From Phycisphaeraceae bacterium (GTDB lineage Bacteria > Planctomycetota > Phycisphaerae > Phycisphaerales > Phycisphaeraceae): DNA of 64,000 bases. Below are positions 62,302-64,000 of the stretch, one piece after another (within the stretch, counting starts at the first letter, position 1; every line of letters starts with the position of its first letter). Location of the stretch: assembly GCA_020831765.1 (NCBI GenBank), contig JAFIFY010000047.1:1-64000 (forward strand), read 5' to 3'. The notes under the pieces are model-generated. The model made no database searches. It had not been told where the DNA came from and saw nothing but the letters and a program-made list of their open reading frames with translations. The translations under genes were made by a program, and so were the position numbers.

Positions 62302-62556
62302 ATGGGATGCTTCGTGTCGAGCCCCGGGCGGAATCCTTCCGCTTCGAATTGTGGCCCGCTTGATCCACCTATCCCGAAATTTTCCACGCGGGGCGGTGCT
62401 TCCAGGCCGCCGACGGTGGTCTGTTGAATTGTTCGCCGGGCAATCGGCCGATTGATGGTTCAGGGAGCATTTTGCATCCTGGCATGACCGGCTGACGATG
62501 AACGGCCGATGGCCGAGTGGTGTAACCTGTGGGGGCGTCATCAACTTGGGGTATGG

Positions 62557-63534
62557 ATGAACCAGCAATCGGATCAATGTGTGCTCGTCACCGGCGCCGC
62601 CGGATTCATTGGCTCCCATGTGAGCCATCGCCTGCTCGACCGCGGTGTCAAGGTGGTCGGGGTGGACAATTTCAATGACTTCTACGACCCGGCGATCAAG
62701 CGAGCCAACGCCGCTTCGCTGGCCAAGCACCCGGGGTTCACGCTGATGGAAGCGGACATCCGCGATCGCGTGGCGATCCATGAGGTCTTCGAACAGAAGC
62801 GGCCGGCTTCGGTCATCCACCTTGCCGCCATGGCCGGCGTTCGACCCAGCATCGCCAACCCATCGCTCTATGTTGAGGTCAACCTCAACGCCACGGTTCA
62901 TCTGCTGGATCTGGCGGTGCAAACCGGGGTCAAGCGATTCCTCTTCGCCTCCAGTTCCAGCGTCTACGGCAACAACGACAAGGTGCCGTTCGCCGAAGAT
63001 GATCCGGTCGATCATCCCATAAGCCCCTACGCCGCCACGAAGAAGGCCGGCGAGCTGCTCTGCCACAGCTACCACCACCTTTACGACCTGCCGATCTTCT
63101 GTCTGCGGTTCTTCACCGTGTTCGGCCCGGGCCAGCGCCCGGACCTTGCCATCGCCAAGTTCCTGGGTTTGATCGCCGAGGACCGACCAATACCGATGTT
63201 CGGGGATGGTTCGACCAGCCGCGACTACACCTATATCGATGACATTGTCGATGGTGTGCTGGCCGCGCTGGACCGTTGCGGCGGCGCGGAGCTTCCGGGA
63301 TATCGCATCTATAACCTCGGCGGCCAGGATCCGGTTTCGCTTCAAGAGATGATCCAGACCATCGGGGAAGTGGTCGGTCGCCAGCCGCGCATCAATCAAT
63401 TGCAGATGCAGCCAGGTGATGTCGAGCGTACATGGGCGGATCTGAATCGGTCTTCGGCGGAACTGGGTTATCAGCCCAGGGTCAGCTTCAAGGAAGGGGT
63501 CAAGCGCCAATGGGAACGTGTTCAGCGGGGTTGA
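62557..63534 (+). CDS. NAD-dependent epimerase/dehydratase, UDP-glucuronate 4-epimerase-like
   Basis: This 325-residue SDR enzyme probably epimerises nucleotide sugars for exopolysaccharide or glycan synthesis. The Rossmann motif GAAGFIGSH is at about residues 13-21, the catalytic SSSSVYG at about 130-136, and YAATKKAGE (Tyr/Lys pair) at about 155-163. The RDYTYIDD segment is typical of UDP-sugar epimerases. The ATG at 62557 starts the family N-terminus; no RBS is clear. The nearest type is UDP-glucuronate 4-epimerase, but UDP-glucose 4-epimerase cannot be excluded. Confidence 0.85.
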   Translation: MNQQSDQCVLVTGAAGFIGSHVSHRLLDRGVKVVGVDNFNDFYDPAIKRANAASLAKHPGFTLMEADIRDRVAIHEVFEQKRPASVIHLAAMAGVRPSIANPSLYVEVNLNATVHLLDLAVQTGVKRFLFASSSSVYGNNDKVPFAEDDPVDHPISPYAATKKAGELLCHSYHHLYDLPIFCLRFFTVFGPGQRPDLAIAKFLGLIAEDRPIPMFGDGSTSRDYTYIDDIVDGVLAALDRCGGAELPGYRIYNLGGQDPVSLQEMIQTIGEVVGRQPRINQLQMQPGDVERTWADLNRSSAELGYQPRVSFKEGVKRQWERVQRG

Positions 63535-63626
63535 TCGATTTCCAGCGCGGCTTGGCCAGGCCGGCCCGGGCGGAATTGTTGATCGCCCCTGTCCGGGCGG
63601 TGACAGACTGTTGTCGCGGCGTGGGG

Positions 63627-63641
63627 TATGCTTAGCGCATG
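63627..63641 (+). promoter_or_regulatory. Putative -10 element for leaderless mRNA of the small gene
   Basis: TATGCT at 63627-63632 lies 6 nt before the ATG at 63639. No Shine-Dalgarno sequence precedes it. Confidence 0.45.
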
Positions 63642-63887
63642 GCTCCCAGCCGACCGATTTCACCGAGGCTCGTGCATCACTGCAAGGAACGGATTCACCG
63701 GCACTGGGAAAGCTCCATTCAGGCCGGGCACCCGCTTTCGCTCTTCAACCTCCGGCGGATGTTTCTTCGCGAATGGAGCCGAGCCGTTGGGCTTGCCGCC
63801 CTCAAGCGCGATCCTTCACTCTGGCACGAGGGTCATCGACTGGCCGAACGCCATGCTGGCCGATTGCTGCGTACTTCGAAGATATGA
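63639..63887 (+). CDS. Small hypothetical protein coupled to a B12-radical SAM gene
   Basis: This 82-residue protein is basic and helical (FNLRRMFLREWSRAV and HEGHRLAERHAGRLL segments), without motifs I know. Its TGA overlaps the ATG of the radical SAM gene by 4 nt (ATGA), so the two are translationally coupled, which makes it a real gene. A TATGCT hexamer lies 6 nt before its ATG. It may assist or regulate the enzyme. Confidence 0.6.
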   Translation: MAPSRPISPRLVHHCKERIHRHWESSIQAGHPLSLFNLRRMFLREWSRAVGLAALKRDPSLWHEGHRLAERHAGRLLRTSKI

Positions 63888-64000
63888 CCGATTCCAATTC
63901 CCGGATCATCCTCGCCACCATCAATGCCCGCTATGCCCATGCGGCGTTCGGAATCCGTTACCTCCAGGCGAACCTTGGCCGTTGGGAGTCGCAATCGCGG
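63884..64000 (+). CDS. B12-binding domain radical SAM protein (N-terminal fragment)
   Basis: The first 39 codons run off the window. The opening segment MTDSNSRIILATINARYAHA, followed by FGIRYLQANL, matches the start of the B12-binding/radical SAM family with a fused DUF4080-type region. The catalytic CxxxCxxC cluster is beyond the window. Translationally coupled to the small gene upstream. The match rests on this short N-terminus. Confidence 0.65.
   Translation, partial: MTDSNSRIILATINARYAHAAFGIRYLQANLGRWESQSR

Larger units (their letters stand above)
62009..62556. other. 548-nt intergenic region with a small-RNA-like unit
   Basis: The region holds the RNA candidate at 62104-62301 and otherwise no gene I can support. 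From 62302 to 62556 lies the leader of the epimerase gene, without an obvious promoter. Confidence 0.6.

Noticed and set aside
62002-62427. 141-codon plus-strand frame across the small-RNA candidate
   Set aside because: It crosses the perfect terminator and encodes Pro/Arg/Phe-rich sequence that is not protein-like.

Overview
The window is about 64 kb of GC-rich bacterial chromosome with tightly packed genes on both strands. It is most likely from a planctomycete, probably of the Phycisphaerae. This is an inference from several traits: a PEP-CTERM surface protein; an ECF sigma factor paired with a membrane protein whose outer part looks like the planctomycete H-X-D-G prepilin-like family; a long FucI-like isomerase; Gfo/Idh and TIM-barrel sugar enzymes; a Pkn-type Ser/Thr kinase; an RHS remnant; and many large secreted proteins with no recognisable family. 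There is no rRNA, tRNA, CRISPR array or intact insertion sequence.

Layout. 1-5.8 kb: a partial gene, a PocR-GAF-SpoIIE phosphatase, an AI-2E-type permease, a sugar isomerase/epimerase, and a small membrane gene that looks frameshifted. 6-12 kb: PEP-CTERM protein with a terminator, uvrB, a transcarboxylase-5S-like protein, and an aldo/keto reductase. 12-17.8 kb: a degenerate ATP-grasp-like protein, a giant PDZ protein, and an unidentified polytopic membrane protein. 17.8-21.4 kb: an accessory patch with an exported protein of thirteen 33-residue helical repeats, an RHS fragment and a large inverted repeat. 21.4-27.4 kb: a translationally coupled tripartite efflux operon (TolC-like lipoprotein, membrane-fusion protein, ABC ATPase, MacB-type permease). 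27.5-34.8 kb: Gfo/Idh oxidoreductase, ispA and dxs (isoprenoid precursors), a HAD phosphatase, a triple-FKBP secreted protein and a stand-alone sigma region 4 protein. 35.2-50.5 kb: Ser/Thr kinase, FucI-like isomerase, mutS, eda, recO, dut, ECF sigma and its putative membrane partner, ogt, a zinc dehydrogenase, and a LURP-one protein. 50.5-64 kb: penicillin-acylase-like hydrolase, acnA, pheS, a kinase/regulator pair, a ferritin-like protein, a TrkA-N protein, a mutarotase, a UDP-sugar epimerase, and the start of a B12-binding radical SAM gene. DNA repair is well represented (uvrB, mutS, recO, ogt, dut), as is central and sugar metabolism.

The most interesting signals are non-coding. (1) Seven genes without a Shine-Dalgarno sequence carry a TA(C/T)G(A/C)T hexamer exactly 6-7 nt before the ATG, as expected for leaderless transcription. 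(2) At 62104-62301 a -10-like hexamer is followed by three perfect hairpins and a textbook terminator, with no plausible ORF. One loop displays two anti-Shine-Dalgarno sequences, which suggests a new small RNA. (3) A second orphan promoter-hairpin-terminator unit lies on the minus strand at 37855-38032. (4) Several transcripts appear to begin directly with a strong hairpin.
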